A stretch of 35,191 nucleotides of DNA from Candidatus Iainarchaeum sp. (lineage in GTDB: Archaea; Iainarchaeota; Iainarchaeia; JAFGOX01). The notes beneath the pieces are model-generated. The model ran no database searches, was not told where the DNA came from, and worked only from the letters and a program-made list of their open reading frames with translations. Position numbers and translations under genes: made by a program. Every line of letters begins with the position of its first letter. Position 1 is the first letter of the stretch. The DNA is taken from assembly GCA_016926295.1 (NCBI GenBank), contig JAFGOX010000041.1, positions 1 through 35,191 on the forward strand, read 5' to 3'. Positions 1 to 7,434 of this stretch are shown piece after piece.

Positions 1-270
1 GTGGCGACCTGCACAATTGAATCTGCAAGCGCGACTAATGATACAATTTCAATAAGGTTAACTAATGATGTCAGTGATGTTTCAGTTGATATGATTCATG
101 TAACCGGTGGAGAAACCCCTGGCAGTTATGCATGCGAAGGGCCAGACTTAACTTATGGGAATGTATCTGAAATCAATTCAACCACCTGCACAGGATTAAG
201 CATTGCTCCTAACGATGCATTGAGAATCACTGGAACAAAAAACTTGTGGTGCACAGCAACAGCAAGATAA
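1..270 (+). CDS. C-terminal part of a secreted or pilin-like protein (5' end outside window)
   Basis: This reading frame is open from the first base to a TAA at 268-270 and gives 89 residues. The GTG at base 1 need not be the real start, because the frame may continue upstream of the window. The fragment is rich in Thr, Ser, Asn and Val, has alternating beta-strand-like hydrophobics, four cysteines (residues 4, 45, 63, 84) and no charged helical stretch. That composition fits the exported C-terminal half of an archaeal surface or type IV pilin-like protein. No family-defining motif is visible, so the function is not assigned. A T-rich tract follows the stop. Confidence 0.5.
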   Translation: MATCTIESASATNDTISIRLTNDVSDVSVDMIHVTGGETPGSYACEGPDLTYGNVSEINSTTCTGLSIAPNDALRITGTKNLWCTATAR

Positions 271-280
271 AAACCACAAA

Positions 281-310
281 ATTTTCTCTTTTTCTTATTT
301 TTATTTAATA
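281..310 (+). terminator. T-rich transcription stop after the first gene
   Basis: Directly after the stop at 270 the plus strand carries several T runs separated by single C or A bases. Archaeal RNA polymerase terminates efficiently at oligo-T tracts without a strict hairpin requirement. The next transcript (5S rRNA) comes from the other strand, so the position fits. Assignment is by composition and position only. Confidence 0.45.
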
Positions 311-351
311 ATTAGAATTCAGCACGTATTAAACTTCAGAATTAGTGTTAA

Positions 352-469
352 AAGGTAGCAGCACGCTGGGCTTCCCGTGTGGAGCACAGTACCAACCAAC
401 GCACAGAAGGCTTAATTTCCAGGTTCGGAATGTTTCTGGATGTGGCCCCCCTGTTATGGCAGCTACCAA
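352..469 (-). rRNA. rrf: 5S ribosomal RNA
   Basis: The minus strand reads as a 5S rRNA of about 118 nt. The ends pair as helix I (GGTAGC at 467-462 with GCTACC at 359-354). The conserved core is present: CCGAACCTGG followed by AAATTAAGCC, then the GGTTGGTACTG and CACACGGGAAGCCC regions of helices IV-V. No 16S, 23S or tRNA lies beside it in the window, so this copy appears to be transcribed alone. A T/A-rich TATA-like element (minus strand GCTTTTTATTT, about 489-499) lies about 25 nt upstream and overlaps the T-tract that follows the tbp hairpin. Ends are accurate to a few bases. Confidence 0.95.
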
Positions 470-480
470 CTGAATACTTA

Positions 481-518
481 ATAAAAAGAAATAAAAAGCT
501 AAGCTATTTGACTTAGCT
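481..518 (-). terminator. Hairpin plus T-tract ending tbp
   Basis: A perfect 7-bp inverted repeat (AGCTAAG at 497-503, CTTAGCT at 512-518, 8-nt loop) overlaps the tbp stop codon (515-513). On the minus strand it is followed by a long T-rich tract (497-481). This looks like a classical intrinsic terminator. The T-tract sits where the TATA element of the downstream 5S rRNA gene would be, so one sequence may serve both roles. Confidence 0.55.
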
Positions 519-1079
519 CTTCAAGGTCTTGTTTATCAGCTCTTTTGTCTTGAGAATTCCCTGCTCTATATCCTTTCTGTTTCTGGCTCCTGCGCAAATA
601 AGCTTCCCTGTCCTGAACAGCAGGATTGCCACTTTCGGCTTGTCAAAATGTATGATTGCGCCGGGGAACTGCTCTGCCTCATATTCGACCAAATCTGAAG
701 ACAAGGCCAGATTGTAAAGGTCGATTACACGATCTAACTGGGATGATGCGACCATGTTCGAGACTTTGAATTCCTTGCTTCCGCGGAGCTTATTCTTCAA
801 GCTTGGGAACTTCTTCCTCAAAATGCCCATGAAGTTGCTGATTGCTTTTCCTATGTCATCCTCGTTGCTTGCACCTGTGCAGACTATTTTTCCGTTTCCA
901 AACACAAGTAATGTGCTTTTCGGGGATGAAAGTCTGACAATTGCGCCCGGGAACTGCTCTGGCTCAAATTCTACGTTTGACAGCTCCATGACCAAATCGA
1001 CAAGGTTTAGCTTAACTCCCAGTTCGCTTGAAGCGACCATATTTACAATAGTATAACTTGGAACTTTCTTTGCCGGCAT
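513..1079 (-). CDS. tbp: TATA-box-binding protein (TBP)
   Basis: This is the general transcription factor that binds and bends the TATA box and recruits TFB and RNA polymerase. The 188-residue product is two direct repeats of the TBP fold. Each repeat has NMVASS near its start and a matching EQFPGAI...(K)...LLF..GK(I/L)(V/I)C(T/A)GA segment about 40 residues later. Length is normal for archaeal TBP. I chose ATG 1079 because a GGTGG ribosome-binding site lies 6-10 nt upstream. A longer frame from a TTG at 1118 would translate through a TATA-like element and is unlikely. The gene is divergent from eL21 and ends in a hairpin terminator before the 5S rRNA gene. Confidence 0.96.
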   Translation of the reverse strand: MPAKKVPSYTIVNMVASSELGVKLNLVDLVMELSNVEFEPEQFPGAIVRLSSPKSTLLVFGNGKIVCTGASNEDDIGKAISNFMGILRKKFPSLKNKLRGSKEFKVSNMVASSQLDRVIDLYNLALSSDLVEYEAEQFPGAIIHFDKPKVAILLFRTGKLICAGARNRKDIEQGILKTKELINKTLKS

Positions 1080-1119
1080 ATCTACCCACCTTTTTAAAGA
1101 GTATTTAAATAGAGGCAAG

Positions 1120-1144
1120 AAGCCTTTTTAAAGGCTTTATAAAG
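1120..1144 (-). promoter_or_regulatory. tbp promoter: TATA box with adjoining palindrome
   Basis: On the minus strand a TTTATAAA box (about 1136-1143) lies about 60 nt upstream of the tbp ATG. It is followed at once by a 7-bp inverted repeat with a 4-nt spacer, AAGCCTT (1120-1126) and AAGGCTT (1131-1137). The repeat lies between TATA and the expected start site, where an operator would act. It also sits in the divergent region that serves eL21. Confidence 0.4.
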
Positions 1145-1224
1145 GACTTTTGACTGTACACATTTTAAAGGCTATTGGGTAAAATATACTGTAAATAGCG
1201 AAAGATTTAGTGAGAGGTGAGTAT

Positions 1225-1503
1225 ATGACAACAAAAACCCATGGGTATAGGTGCAAAACAAGACGCAAATTAAAGAAAAGAGGCCTAACTCACGTAACAG
1301 ACTTCATGAAGGAATTTAATGTTGGTGACAAAGTACTGATCAAGATAGATTCATCAGTGCAGACAGGACACCCGCACCCGAGATTCAACAACAGAACCGG
1401 ATTGGTTAAGGGAATGCAGGGAAACTCATACCTGGTTGAAATTATGGACATCAACAAGAAGAAAACCATGATAGTAAGTCCCATTCATCTAAAGCCACAA
1501 TAA
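1225..1503 (+). CDS. rpl21e: 50S ribosomal protein eL21 (L21e)
   Basis: eL21 is a large-subunit protein found only in archaea and eukaryotes. The 92-residue basic product has the family's N-terminal GYR...TR, the central FNVGDKVLIKI, the HPRFNNRTG loop and the C-terminal VSPIHLKPQ. The start is ATG 1225, preceded by the ribosome-binding site GAGGTGA at 1213-1219. An in-frame upstream GTG (1210) overlaps that site and is rejected. It opens the conserved archaeal cluster eL21-rpo4-DUF655-(ksgA), with 13 nt to rpo4. A TATA-like TTTTAAAG near 1162 or AAATATA near 1183 could serve as promoter. Confidence 0.95.
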   Translation: MTTKTHGYRCKTRRKLKKRGLTHVTDFMKEFNVGDKVLIKIDSSVQTGHPHPRFNNRTGLVKGMQGNSYLVEIMDINKKKTMIVSPIHLKPQ

Positions 1504-1516
1504 TTGGAGGATTATA

Positions 1517-1888
1517 ATGATTGGCAAGAAAATACTGGACAAGAAATATGTTTCATTACCCGCAGTAATGAAAATGCTAAATGAAAGACTGGGCGAAAAC
1601 GAGCCGAGCTACGAACAGGAGGCTACTTTAAAATATGTGGACAAATTCGCAAAAATAAGCTCCGAAGCAGCTGAAAAAATGGCAAAAGAGCTCATTGACC
1701 TAGGGTTCCTTGATGACAAAGAGGTTGTCAAGGTAATCGACATAATGCCACAGGACTATGATGACATAAATGCCATAGTTCAGAGAAGAACCGGCGTTTT
1801 AGAGACTAGTGACGCACAGAAAATCATAGACATTGTGAAGAAATACGAGAAAGAGAAGCCCAAAAAGAAAGAAACCAAATCCAAATAA
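1517..1888 (+). CDS. rpo4: DNA-directed RNA polymerase subunit Rpo4 (RpoF, Rpb4 homologue)
   Basis: Rpo4 pairs with Rpo7 to form the stalk of archaeal RNA polymerase, which contacts nascent RNA and aids promoter opening. The 123-residue product has the typical N-terminal VSLPAVMKML, a helical middle (YEQEATLKYVDKFAK), the HRDC-like helical C-terminal half (VVKVIDIMPQDYDDINAIV) and a lysine-rich tail. Length and charge fit the family. A GGAGG site precedes the ATG. It is co-directional and closely spaced with eL21 (13 nt) and DUF655 (10 nt), which is the standard archaeal arrangement. Confidence 0.93.
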   Translation: MIGKKILDKKYVSLPAVMKMLNERLGENEPSYEQEATLKYVDKFAKISSEAAEKMAKELIDLGFLDDKEVVKVIDIMPQDYDDINAIVQRRTGVLETSDAQKIIDIVKKYEKEKPKKKETKSK

Positions 1889-1898
1889 GTGATATATA

Positions 1899-2456
1899 AT
1901 GAAGGAAGAAAATGCATTGGTACTGGACTATCTGCCAGAGGGCAGGTACACTGATTACAAGCGTAATCCCATAGTGCAGGGTCTGGGCACCAGTCGTTTC
2001 ACCCTTCTTGAACTAATCCCAAAAGCAGGAACCAGCTTCGTTAACTTGGAGCAGGTATTTGTCGGAAAGGGAGACAGGGAAAAGATAACTCTTGTGAAAA
2101 GGGTGCTTAAGCCTAGCGAACTTACAAATGAGGCAAAGGCAAATCTTGAACCAGCAGTAGAGAAAATAGTTGATTCAGATATATCCCGATTCCTTAACTT
2201 CTACAACAAGGCCGGTTCACTGAGCGTCAGGCTTCACCAACTAGAACTGCTTCCGTCAATAGGAAAGAAACACGTCCAGAGCATAGTCAAGGAAAGGGAA
2301 AAGAAACCGTTTGAAAGCTTCAAGGAAATATCAGAAAGGATATCCTTATTGCCGAATCCAAAAAGAATAATTATACAAAGAATAATCTCTGAAATAAACG
2401 GAGAGGAAAAATATTATCTTTTTGCCAGACCAATGACCCCGCAAAAGAGGGTTTAG
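1899..2456 (+). CDS. DUF655 family putative nucleic-acid-binding protein
   Basis: The 185-residue product belongs to DUF655, an archaeal family of an OB-like N-terminal part plus a C-terminal helix-hairpin-helix. Visible marks are the N-terminal ALVLDYLPEG(R), the QG(L)GTSRFTLLELIPK segment, and the helix-hairpin-helix LHQLELLPSIGKKHVQSIVKERE at about residues 111-133. The function is not established; RNA or DNA binding is inferred from the fold and from its constant placement beside rpo4 and ksgA. The start follows rpo4 by 10 nt with a weak GTGAT site. The gene meets the next one tail to tail. Confidence 0.85.
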   Translation: MKEENALVLDYLPEGRYTDYKRNPIVQGLGTSRFTLLELIPKAGTSFVNLEQVFVGKGDREKITLVKRVLKPSELTNEAKANLEPAVEKIVDSDISRFLNFYNKAGSLSVRLHQLELLPSIGKKHVQSIVKEREKKPFESFKEISERISLLPNPKRIIIQRIISEINGEEKYYLFARPMTPQKRV

Positions 2457-2471
2457 TCTATTTGCTAAACC
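2450..2471. terminator. Hairpin at the convergent stops of DUF655 and the small coiled-coil gene
   Basis: A perfect 7-bp inverted repeat (GGTTTAG 2450-2456, CTAAACC 2465-2471) with an 8-nt loop covers the stop codons of both converging genes. On the plus strand it is followed by a T5 run at about 2477-2481. It may be a bidirectional terminator. Confidence 0.4.
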
Positions 2472-2682
2472 AACCCTTTTTCTTTGGTTTCTGCGGCGTT
2501 GAAGTCTCAGCATTCATGAAATCCATTTCAGATTCTATCATGTCCATTCTGTCGACTAACTCTTTAACCACATCAGTAAGCCTGTCAATCTGGCTTGCTG
2601 TCATTTTGTCCTTTACTTTTCCAGACTCCAGAGCATTTTTCACTGTGGTAAGTTTTGATTTGAGTTGTTTATAATTTGTCAT
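2458..2682 (-). CDS. Small charged coiled-coil protein, unknown function
   Basis: The product has 74 residues. Residues 1-55 are almost entirely charged/hydrophobic helix with heptad-like spacing (VVKELVDRMDMIESEMDFM), predicted to form a coiled coil. The tail is short, basic and proline-rich, ending KKKGWFSK. A clear ribosome-binding site GAGGTG lies 8 nt upstream of the ATG, which supports a real gene. I recognise no family. It is divergent from the KsgA-like gene and convergent with DUF655. A scaffold or adaptor role is only a guess. Confidence 0.65.
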   Translation of the reverse strand: MTNYKQLKSKLTTVKNALESGKVKDKMTASQIDRLTDVVKELVDRMDMIESEMDFMNAETSTPQKPKKKGWFSK

Positions 2683-2711
2683 GGGAAAATCACCTCGTTA
2701 TTATAAATACA

Positions 2712-2722
2712 CATTATTTATA
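2712..2722. promoter_or_regulatory. TATA box between two divergent genes
   Basis: A symmetrical TTTATAAA (about 2715-2722) is the best TATA box in this 63-nt gap. It lies about 28 nt upstream of the ATG at 2746, so the plus-strand mRNA would be essentially leaderless. Because it is symmetric it could also serve the minus-strand gene, although that would place the start site very close to its ribosome-binding site. Confidence 0.45.
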
Positions 2723-2745
2723 AACCATCACTTTGAGATTTCATT

Positions 2746-3507
2746 ATGGACTTATTATCTGAGCTTTACAAACTGATGATTAAATATCATTTCAAACAGG
2801 GAAAAAGCGAAAAAAGATTTATCCTGATTAATTCTGAAATTCTGAAATCAGTTGCAAAGGACCTGAATGCAAAGAAAGATGAAACTGTTTTTGTCAGATA
2901 TGCAAATGCCGGATTCGCAATAAGAGAGTTAAAATCCAAAATAATTGTTGCAGATGCAGAGCCGTATATAAAAGTTCTCAAGGGCGAACTTAAAAATATA
3001 AAAATTGTAAACCTGTCAGAGAAAGTAAAGGCAGAAAAGCTTCTTGTTTTCCCGCCAATAAACAAAGCAAAGGAAGAAACTGAAATGGCCGCAGTGAGCA
3101 AGGCAACAGCAATACTTCTTTTACCATTAGAGCTTGACCTTGCAATATCCGCATATCCGGGAGAGTATGATTACAGTGCAACCAGCGTGATAATCCAAAT
3201 CCTGTCTGAAATAAAGGAAAAGAAAATTGTTTTGCCCGCGGAATTCTATCCAAGAGCAGAAAGCAAGATGTACCTGATAAAACTAAAACCGAAAAAAAGC
3301 AGCATAAAGGACGCAGATCATTTCAAGAAATTCATTTCCGGACTGTTCAAGTACAAAAACAGGACAATACAGAAGGCGCTAAAACTCGCAAACAAAGAAA
3401 ACAATTGGAAGCTCTCTGATGAAAAAATAGAAAGTGTAAGCTTAGATGAAAAGGTTTTCCTGATAACTCCGAAAGAATTTGAAAAAATATACTGCGAACT
3501 TTTCTAA
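2746..3507 (+). CDS. Degenerate KsgA/Dim1-family protein (probable pseudoenzyme)
   Basis: KsgA/Dim1 normally N6-dimethylates two adjacent adenosines near the 3' end of small-subunit rRNA. The C-terminal half of this 253-residue protein follows the family: EYDYSATSVIIQ (like DYGRLSV.vQ), LPAEFYPRAESKMYLIKLKP (like vpp.aFyP.PkV.Saiv.l.P), and FKKFISGLFKYKNRTIQKAL (like F...vr..F.hRnK.v.kAL). The gene also occupies the ksgA position after eL21-rpo4-DUF655. The N-terminal half has lost the enzyme's marks. FILINSEIL at 25-33 matches the fLid segment, but motif I (ExGxGxG) is replaced by VRYANAG at 50-56, and the catalytic NLPY is replaced by FPPI at 102-105. I therefore infer loss of methylation with ribosome binding possibly kept. 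Start is leaderless ATG 2746. It overlaps the stop of the AMP phosphorylase gene by 4 bp. Confidence 0.75.
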   Translation: MDLLSELYKLMIKYHFKQGKSEKRFILINSEILKSVAKDLNAKKDETVFVRYANAGFAIRELKSKIIVADAEPYIKVLKGELKNIKIVNLSEKVKAEKLLVFPPINKAKEETEMAAVSKATAILLLPLELDLAISAYPGEYDYSATSVIIQILSEIKEKKIVLPAEFYPRAESKMYLIKLKPKKSSIKDADHFKKFISGLFKYKNRTIQKALKLANKENNWKLSDEKIESVSLDEKVFLITPKEFEKIYCELF

Positions 3508-5063
3508 ACCTTCATCGGCGTGATTTCAAAGTCCCTGCCGGTGTATTCCTCGATTATCATCTTTTCTATTTCTACCGGATTGTTTGCCTTTGCAAAATTC
3601 TGCGCGTCAAAAAGCTTTGCCTCATTCTCGGCAAATATCTCAAAAAGAATCTGGCCCTTCTTGACCCGCGAACCGTTCATAACATACAACTGAATTCCCG
3701 CCCCTTTTGTTATCGGCGAGCCTGCAATTCGCGCAATTTTGTTCACAGTTCTGTTGTTGATTATCGCCACAGTTCCGTTCTTTTCTGAGCGGAATTCATA
3801 TCTTTGCTTTCCGACAGGTATGTCTTCTGACTTTATATCAGGATTACCGCCCTGCGCCTTGATTATTCTCCTGAACTGAGTCAATGCCTTCTTGTTCTCG
3901 ATTGTCTTTTTCGCAATCTCATATCCTTCGCCCTTGCTGCAATGCCCGGCCATCTCCAGAAGTTTTCCGGCAAGCAGACAGGACTTGTCTGCCAAATCCT
4001 CAAATCTCTTTCCTTCAAGAATTTCCAGAACGTATTTTGACTCAAGCGCCGGCCCTGCCACTCTCCCGACAGGCTGGTCGCCGTCAGTTATCAAAACATT
4101 TACAATTATCCCGACTTTGGCGCCGACTTCCACAAATTTCCTCGCAAGCTCTTTCGCCTCATCCATATTCTTGACTTTGACATGCGGCCCCATAGGAATA
4201 TCTATGACTGCATAAGTCGCTCCAACCGCCAGTTTCTTTGCAAGAACAGATGAAACAAGCTGGCCCTGGGGGTCAAGGGAAAGCGGATGCTCTACTTTTA
4301 TGATCTTGTCATCAGCTGGCGCAAGATTTACTGAGCCGCCCCATATAAGCGCGCCACCGGTTTCGTCAACTATTCTTTTTATCTCGGCAATATTATGCTC
4401 AACCGGCATCAAAACCTCCAACGTGTCTGCAGTGCCGGCTGCTGACGTTATCGCCCTGCTACTAGTCTTTGGCATTATGTAACCCAAAGAAGTCACAATA
4501 GAAACAACAAGGGGAGATGTTCTGTTTCCGGCCACTCCGCCGATCGAATGCTTGTCTAAAATCTTCCTGTGCCCTAATCCAAGACTCTCCCCGCTTTCGA
4601 CCATGTGCTTTACCATTGACACAATCTCATCATCTGTGAAACCGTGATTGTAAACCCCTGCAACAAAATAGGTTATCTCGACCTCGCTCAGATTATTAGT
4701 GCTGATATCATAAATTATCTGCCCTATCTCTTCATCGCTTAGTGTCTCTCCGACCAGTTTCCTTTTTATCGCATCAATGGATTTCGGCTGTTCGGCAACA
4801 GTAATAAAAAGTTTGTCCCCTGTCTTCGAATTAAGCCTTTTCCCAACACTTCCAAATAAGCCTATCTGCTTGGGCTTGACAATTGTCTCTGTTGTGTTGA
4901 CTATTGCGGTCATCACTTTCTGGTTGGATGGATTTTTTATGCGCACACGCGACAAAGTAGGAGCATCAAGCTTTTTTGATGTAATTTCATTAAGGAGAAT
5001 TATTGGCTTGTCCGCATCCATGTCAAGTACCTTTGCTAACAAAGGCAGCTCATAGGTGTTCAT
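3504..5063 (-). CDS. deoA: AMP phosphorylase (NMP phosphorylase, archaeal DeoA-like)
   Basis: It catalyses phosphorolysis of AMP (and CMP/UMP) to the base and ribose 1,5-bisphosphate, the first step of archaeal AMP catabolism. The 519-residue length matches the archaeal family, which carries an extra N-terminal domain of about 85 residues compared with bacterial thymidine phosphorylase. Key segments are the helical domain from about 98, the phosphate-binding loop KHSIGGVAGN (171-180), TSSRAITSAAGTADTLE (200-216), and the C-terminal alpha/beta domain with SPITKGAGIQLY. The start is ATG 5061-5063, directly after the TGA of the isomerase gene. Its ribosome-binding site GAGGTGAT lies inside the end of that gene, so the two should be translationally coupled. 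Confidence 0.95.
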   Translation of the reverse strand: MNTYELPLLAKVLDMDADKPIILLNEITSKKLDAPTLSRVRIKNPSNQKVMTAIVNTTETIVKPKQIGLFGSVGKRLNSKTGDKLFITVAEQPKSIDAIKRKLVGETLSDEEIGQIIYDISTNNLSEVEITYFVAGVYNHGFTDDEIVSMVKHMVESGESLGLGHRKILDKHSIGGVAGNRTSPLVVSIVTSLGYIMPKTSSRAITSAAGTADTLEVLMPVEHNIAEIKRIVDETGGALIWGGSVNLAPADDKIIKVEHPLSLDPQGQLVSSVLAKKLAVGATYAVIDIPMGPHVKVKNMDEAKELARKFVEVGAKVGIIVNVLITDGDQPVGRVAGPALESKYVLEILEGKRFEDLADKSCLLAGKLLEMAGHCSKGEGYEIAKKTIENKKALTQFRRIIKAQGGNPDIKSEDIPVGKQRYEFRSEKNGTVAIINNRTVNKIARIAGSPITKGAGIQLYVMNGSRVKKGQILFEIFAENEAKLFDAQNFAKANNPVEIEKMIIEEYTGRDFEITPMKV

Positions 5064-5957
5064 TCAATCACCTCTGTGAATTAGTGAGACAAAAGTTGAC
5101 GGCAAAACAAAGCCTTTCTCGCAAATAATTGCATTCACATACTTTGATTCGGTCTTGTCAAATGCCGGATTCTTTACTTTGATTTTTTTATTTTTGAATG
5201 TTGCAACTTCTTTTGTCGACCTATGCTCTATTGTTGTGTGTTCCTTGATAAGAGTCTCGGGGTCAAATTTGTAAGTGCTTGCTGCAACATAATAAGGAAT
5301 ATCATATTTGTCAGCCAGAACAGCATAAATCGCAGTGCCAACTTTGTTGATAACATCTCCGTCAGAGGTTATCGCATCAGCGCCTGTAAGATAAACATCA
5401 ACATCACGCATAAGTTCCATCACTGCAGTGTCAACAATATAGGTCACATCAATTCCCGCTTTTGAAAGTTCCTCTGCGGCCAGTTTCCCCTGCAATAACG
5501 GTCTGCTTTCAGTGACGATAACATGCGGGTTTTTCTTCATTTTCTGCAAAGTTTTTATTAATTCCATAACAGTCGAAGAGTGGCAATGCGTTAAGATTGT
5601 TGAATCCTTTGGAATGTGATGCGCCCCTATAACCGCAATCTCCTCATTGACTTTCTTCAGCTCGTCAAAGTACCTGTTGCAGGCGTGCTTCAAACTTACT
5701 TTCGGATTGTCTGCGTATCTTATGTTTCGGTAAACAAAGGCAATTGATTTCCTGAGAGCAGGCTCAGTAGGCCTTTGGGCAATAAGATAATCAGCATTCT
5801 GCTTGAATTCCTTGAAAAACTGAGTTTTGGTTTTGTACTCATAATTAGAAAGAGATTTCAGTGCTTTTAATGAGCTTTTGGCTACATTGGTGGCCCCCTG
5901 AACTTTTAATGCTTTGATATCCCTACCAATAGACACAATTTCCTTTCTAAGCACCAT
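5064..5957 (-). CDS. e2b2: Ribose-1,5-bisphosphate isomerase (e2b2 type)
   Basis: It converts ribose 1,5-bisphosphate, the product of the next gene, to ribulose 1,5-bisphosphate, the substrate of type III RuBisCO. The 297-residue product belongs to the eIF2B-alpha-like family. It has ILTHCHSSTVMELI (catalytic Cys at residue 125) and LTGADAITSDGDVINKVGT (catalytic Asp at residue 194), matching the Cys and Asp known in the Thermococcus enzyme. I chose ATG 5957. A TATATAAA box at about 5988-5995 puts transcription start near 5965, so the upstream in-frame GTG at 5981 would lie outside the mRNA. First gene of a two-gene operon with AMP phosphorylase. Confidence 0.93.
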   Translation of the reverse strand: MVLRKEIVSIGRDIKALKVQGATNVAKSSLKALKSLSNYEYKTKTQFFKEFKQNADYLIAQRPTEPALRKSIAFVYRNIRYADNPKVSLKHACNRYFDELKKVNEEIAVIGAHHIPKDSTILTHCHSSTVMELIKTLQKMKKNPHVIVTESRPLLQGKLAAEELSKAGIDVTYIVDTAVMELMRDVDVYLTGADAITSDGDVINKVGTAIYAVLADKYDIPYYVAASTYKFDPETLIKEHTTIEHRSTKEVATFKNKKIKVKNPAFDKTESKYVNAIICEKGFVLPSTFVSLIHRGD

Positions 5958-5985
5958 ATAACCGCAAAGGAAAGAAGACACAAGG

Positions 5986-5999
5986 GTTTATATACTTTT
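5986..5999 (-). promoter_or_regulatory. TATA box of the AMP-salvage operon
   Basis: The minus strand has AGTATATAAAC at this point, a near-consensus archaeal TATA box. Its distance of about 30 nt from the ATG at 5957 implies a leaderless or very short-leader mRNA and decides the start codon choice. Confidence 0.6.
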
Positions 6000-6050
6000 T
6001 TAAGCTAGTTTCTATAAAAAGGCCAGCGAGTTATTGGGGTGGATTCAACT

Positions 6051-7184
6051 ATGGATAAAATTGTAAAAGATGCAGTGAGAAGAACAAGGTCAAATTTAAA
6101 ATCAAACAAAGAAACAAAAAAAAGATCAATCAAGAAAATGAATAATCTTGATGAGATACTAACAGAATGCACAGCAAAGATTAAAGTCATTGGAACCGGC
6201 GGTTCAGGAAACAATACATTGCAAAGAATGATGGAAATCGGAATAACCGGTGCACAAACAATTGCAATGAACACAGATGTTCAGCAATTGACTCACACCG
6301 AATCAGACGATAAGTTACTTATCGGAAAAGAAACCACCCAAGGTTTAGGCGCCGGCTCAGACCCTGACGTCGGAGAAGCAGCTGCAAAAGAATCAATGGA
6401 AGAGATTGGTGAAAAATTAGCAGATGCGGATTTAGTTTTTGTCACATGCGGACTTGGCGGGGGAACCGGTACAGGTTCAGCACCAGTAATCGCAGAAATC
6501 GCAAAATCAAAAGGCGCATTAACAATCGCTGTCGTAACTTTGCCTTTCACAGTTGAAGGCAAGAAAAGAATGGAAAACGCACTTGACGGTTTAAACAAAC
6601 TAAAGAAAGCCGCAGACACAGTTGTTGTTATCCCAAATGACAAACTACTTGAAGTAGCTCCAGACCTTCCAATCAAAGGGGCATTCAAAGTAGCAGATGA
6701 AGTTCTCACAAATGCAGTCAAAGGTATCACAGAGCTTATCACACTACCCGGACTTGTTAACCTTGACTTCGCAGACCTTAGAACTGTACTGCAGAAATGC
6801 GGCGCAGCAATGATAGGACTTGGCGAATCATCAAGAGACTCAAGCCTTGACTCAAGAGCACTTGATGCAGTTGAAAATGCATTGACATCACCATTACTTG
6901 ACATTGACATTTCAGAAGCAAGCAAAGCACTTGTCAACGTAACCGGTGGAAACGACATGACTTTGAAGGAAGCAGAAATGATTATGGAAGCAGTTGCAGC
7001 CAAAATACACCCAAACGCGCACATCATCTGGGGTGCCAGAATCGATGACGACTTGGGTAAGGCGCAAATACAGGCCATGGTCATTATCGCAGGTGGAAAA
7101 ATACCTTATTTGGAAGCAGTTAAGGAAGAAGTTATGCGGGACGGCAAAAGAACCGTTGACCTCGGCCTTGACTACATAGAATAA
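6051..7184 (+). CDS. ftsZ: Cell division protein FtsZ
   Basis: FtsZ is a tubulin-like GTPase that forms the division ring. The 377-residue product has the N-terminal [11 protein letters not shown] nucleotide-binding segment, the GGGTGTGS tubulin signature (136-143), the T7 synergy loop [10 protein letters not shown] (237-246) and a full C-terminal activation domain. It ends VDLGLDYIE, with only a short tail. A charged basic N-terminal extension of about 40 residues precedes the GTPase domain, as in archaeal FtsZ1. The start is ATG 6051 with GGGGTGG at 6035-6041; the in-frame GTG 6039 overlaps that site. It heads the ftsZ-secE-spt5-rpl11 cluster known from Euryarchaeota. Confidence 0.96.
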   Translation: MDKIVKDAVRRTRSNLKSNKETKKRSIKKMNNLDEILTECTAKIKVIGTGGSGNNTLQRMMEIGITGAQTIAMNTDVQQLTHTESDDKLLIGKETTQGLGAGSDPDVGEAAAKESMEEIGEKLADADLVFVTCGLGGGTGTGSAPVIAEIAKSKGALTIAVVTLPFTVEGKKRMENALDGLNKLKKAADTVVVIPNDKLLEVAPDLPIKGAFKVADEVLTNAVKGITELITLPGLVNLDFADLRTVLQKCGAAMIGLGESSRDSSLDSRALDAVENALTSPLLDIDISEASKALVNVTGGNDMTLKEAEMIMEAVAAKIHPNAHIIWGARIDDDLGKAQIQAMVIIAGGKIPYLEAVKEEVMRDGKRTVDLGLDYIE

Positions 7185-7245
7185 GCCCCAACGGCACGCC
7201 TTTAAATCTTTTGTTGTATTGTCAACATAGGACTAAGTGATTTTT

Positions 7246-7425
7246 ATGAGCAAATTCTCTGAATTGGTACATCAGTCAAAGAGAGTTATCAAAGCATCGA
7301 AGAAACCGACTACAAACCAGCTGAAGAACATTATGAGAGCAACTGGCCTGGGAATTGTGGTAATCGGGTTGATAGCCGTAGCAATGAAGCTGATTTTCAT
7401 TCTTACAGGCATAGCATACATTTAA
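7246..7425 (+). CDS. secE: Preprotein translocase subunit SecE (Sec61 gamma)
   Basis: SecE clamps the SecY channel of the Sec translocon. The 59-residue product has the amphipathic N-terminal helix followed by a TN(Q)LKNIMRATGLG hinge and one transmembrane helix (IVVIGLIAVAMKLIFILTGIAYI), the minimal archaeal SecE architecture. The start is ATG 7246; an upstream in-frame GTG (7237) is less likely because it forms part of the weak AAGTGAT site. A TATA-like CTTTAAATC at 7200-7208 could give it its own promoter. It lies between ftsZ and spt5 as in other archaea. Confidence 0.9.
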   Translation: MSKFSELVHQSKRVIKASKKPTTNQLKNIMRATGLGIVVIGLIAVAMKLIFILTGIAYI

Positions 7426-7434
7426 GGTGAATTA

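Noticed and set aside
352-469. Part of an rRNA operon
   Set aside because: Only 5S is present. Neither 23S nor 16S sequence occurs upstream or downstream; the next upstream gene on that strand is tbp.
6293-7084. 263-codon minus-strand frame across ftsZ
   Set aside because: ftsZ on the plus strand is unambiguous, and the antisense frame lacks a start signal and family features.
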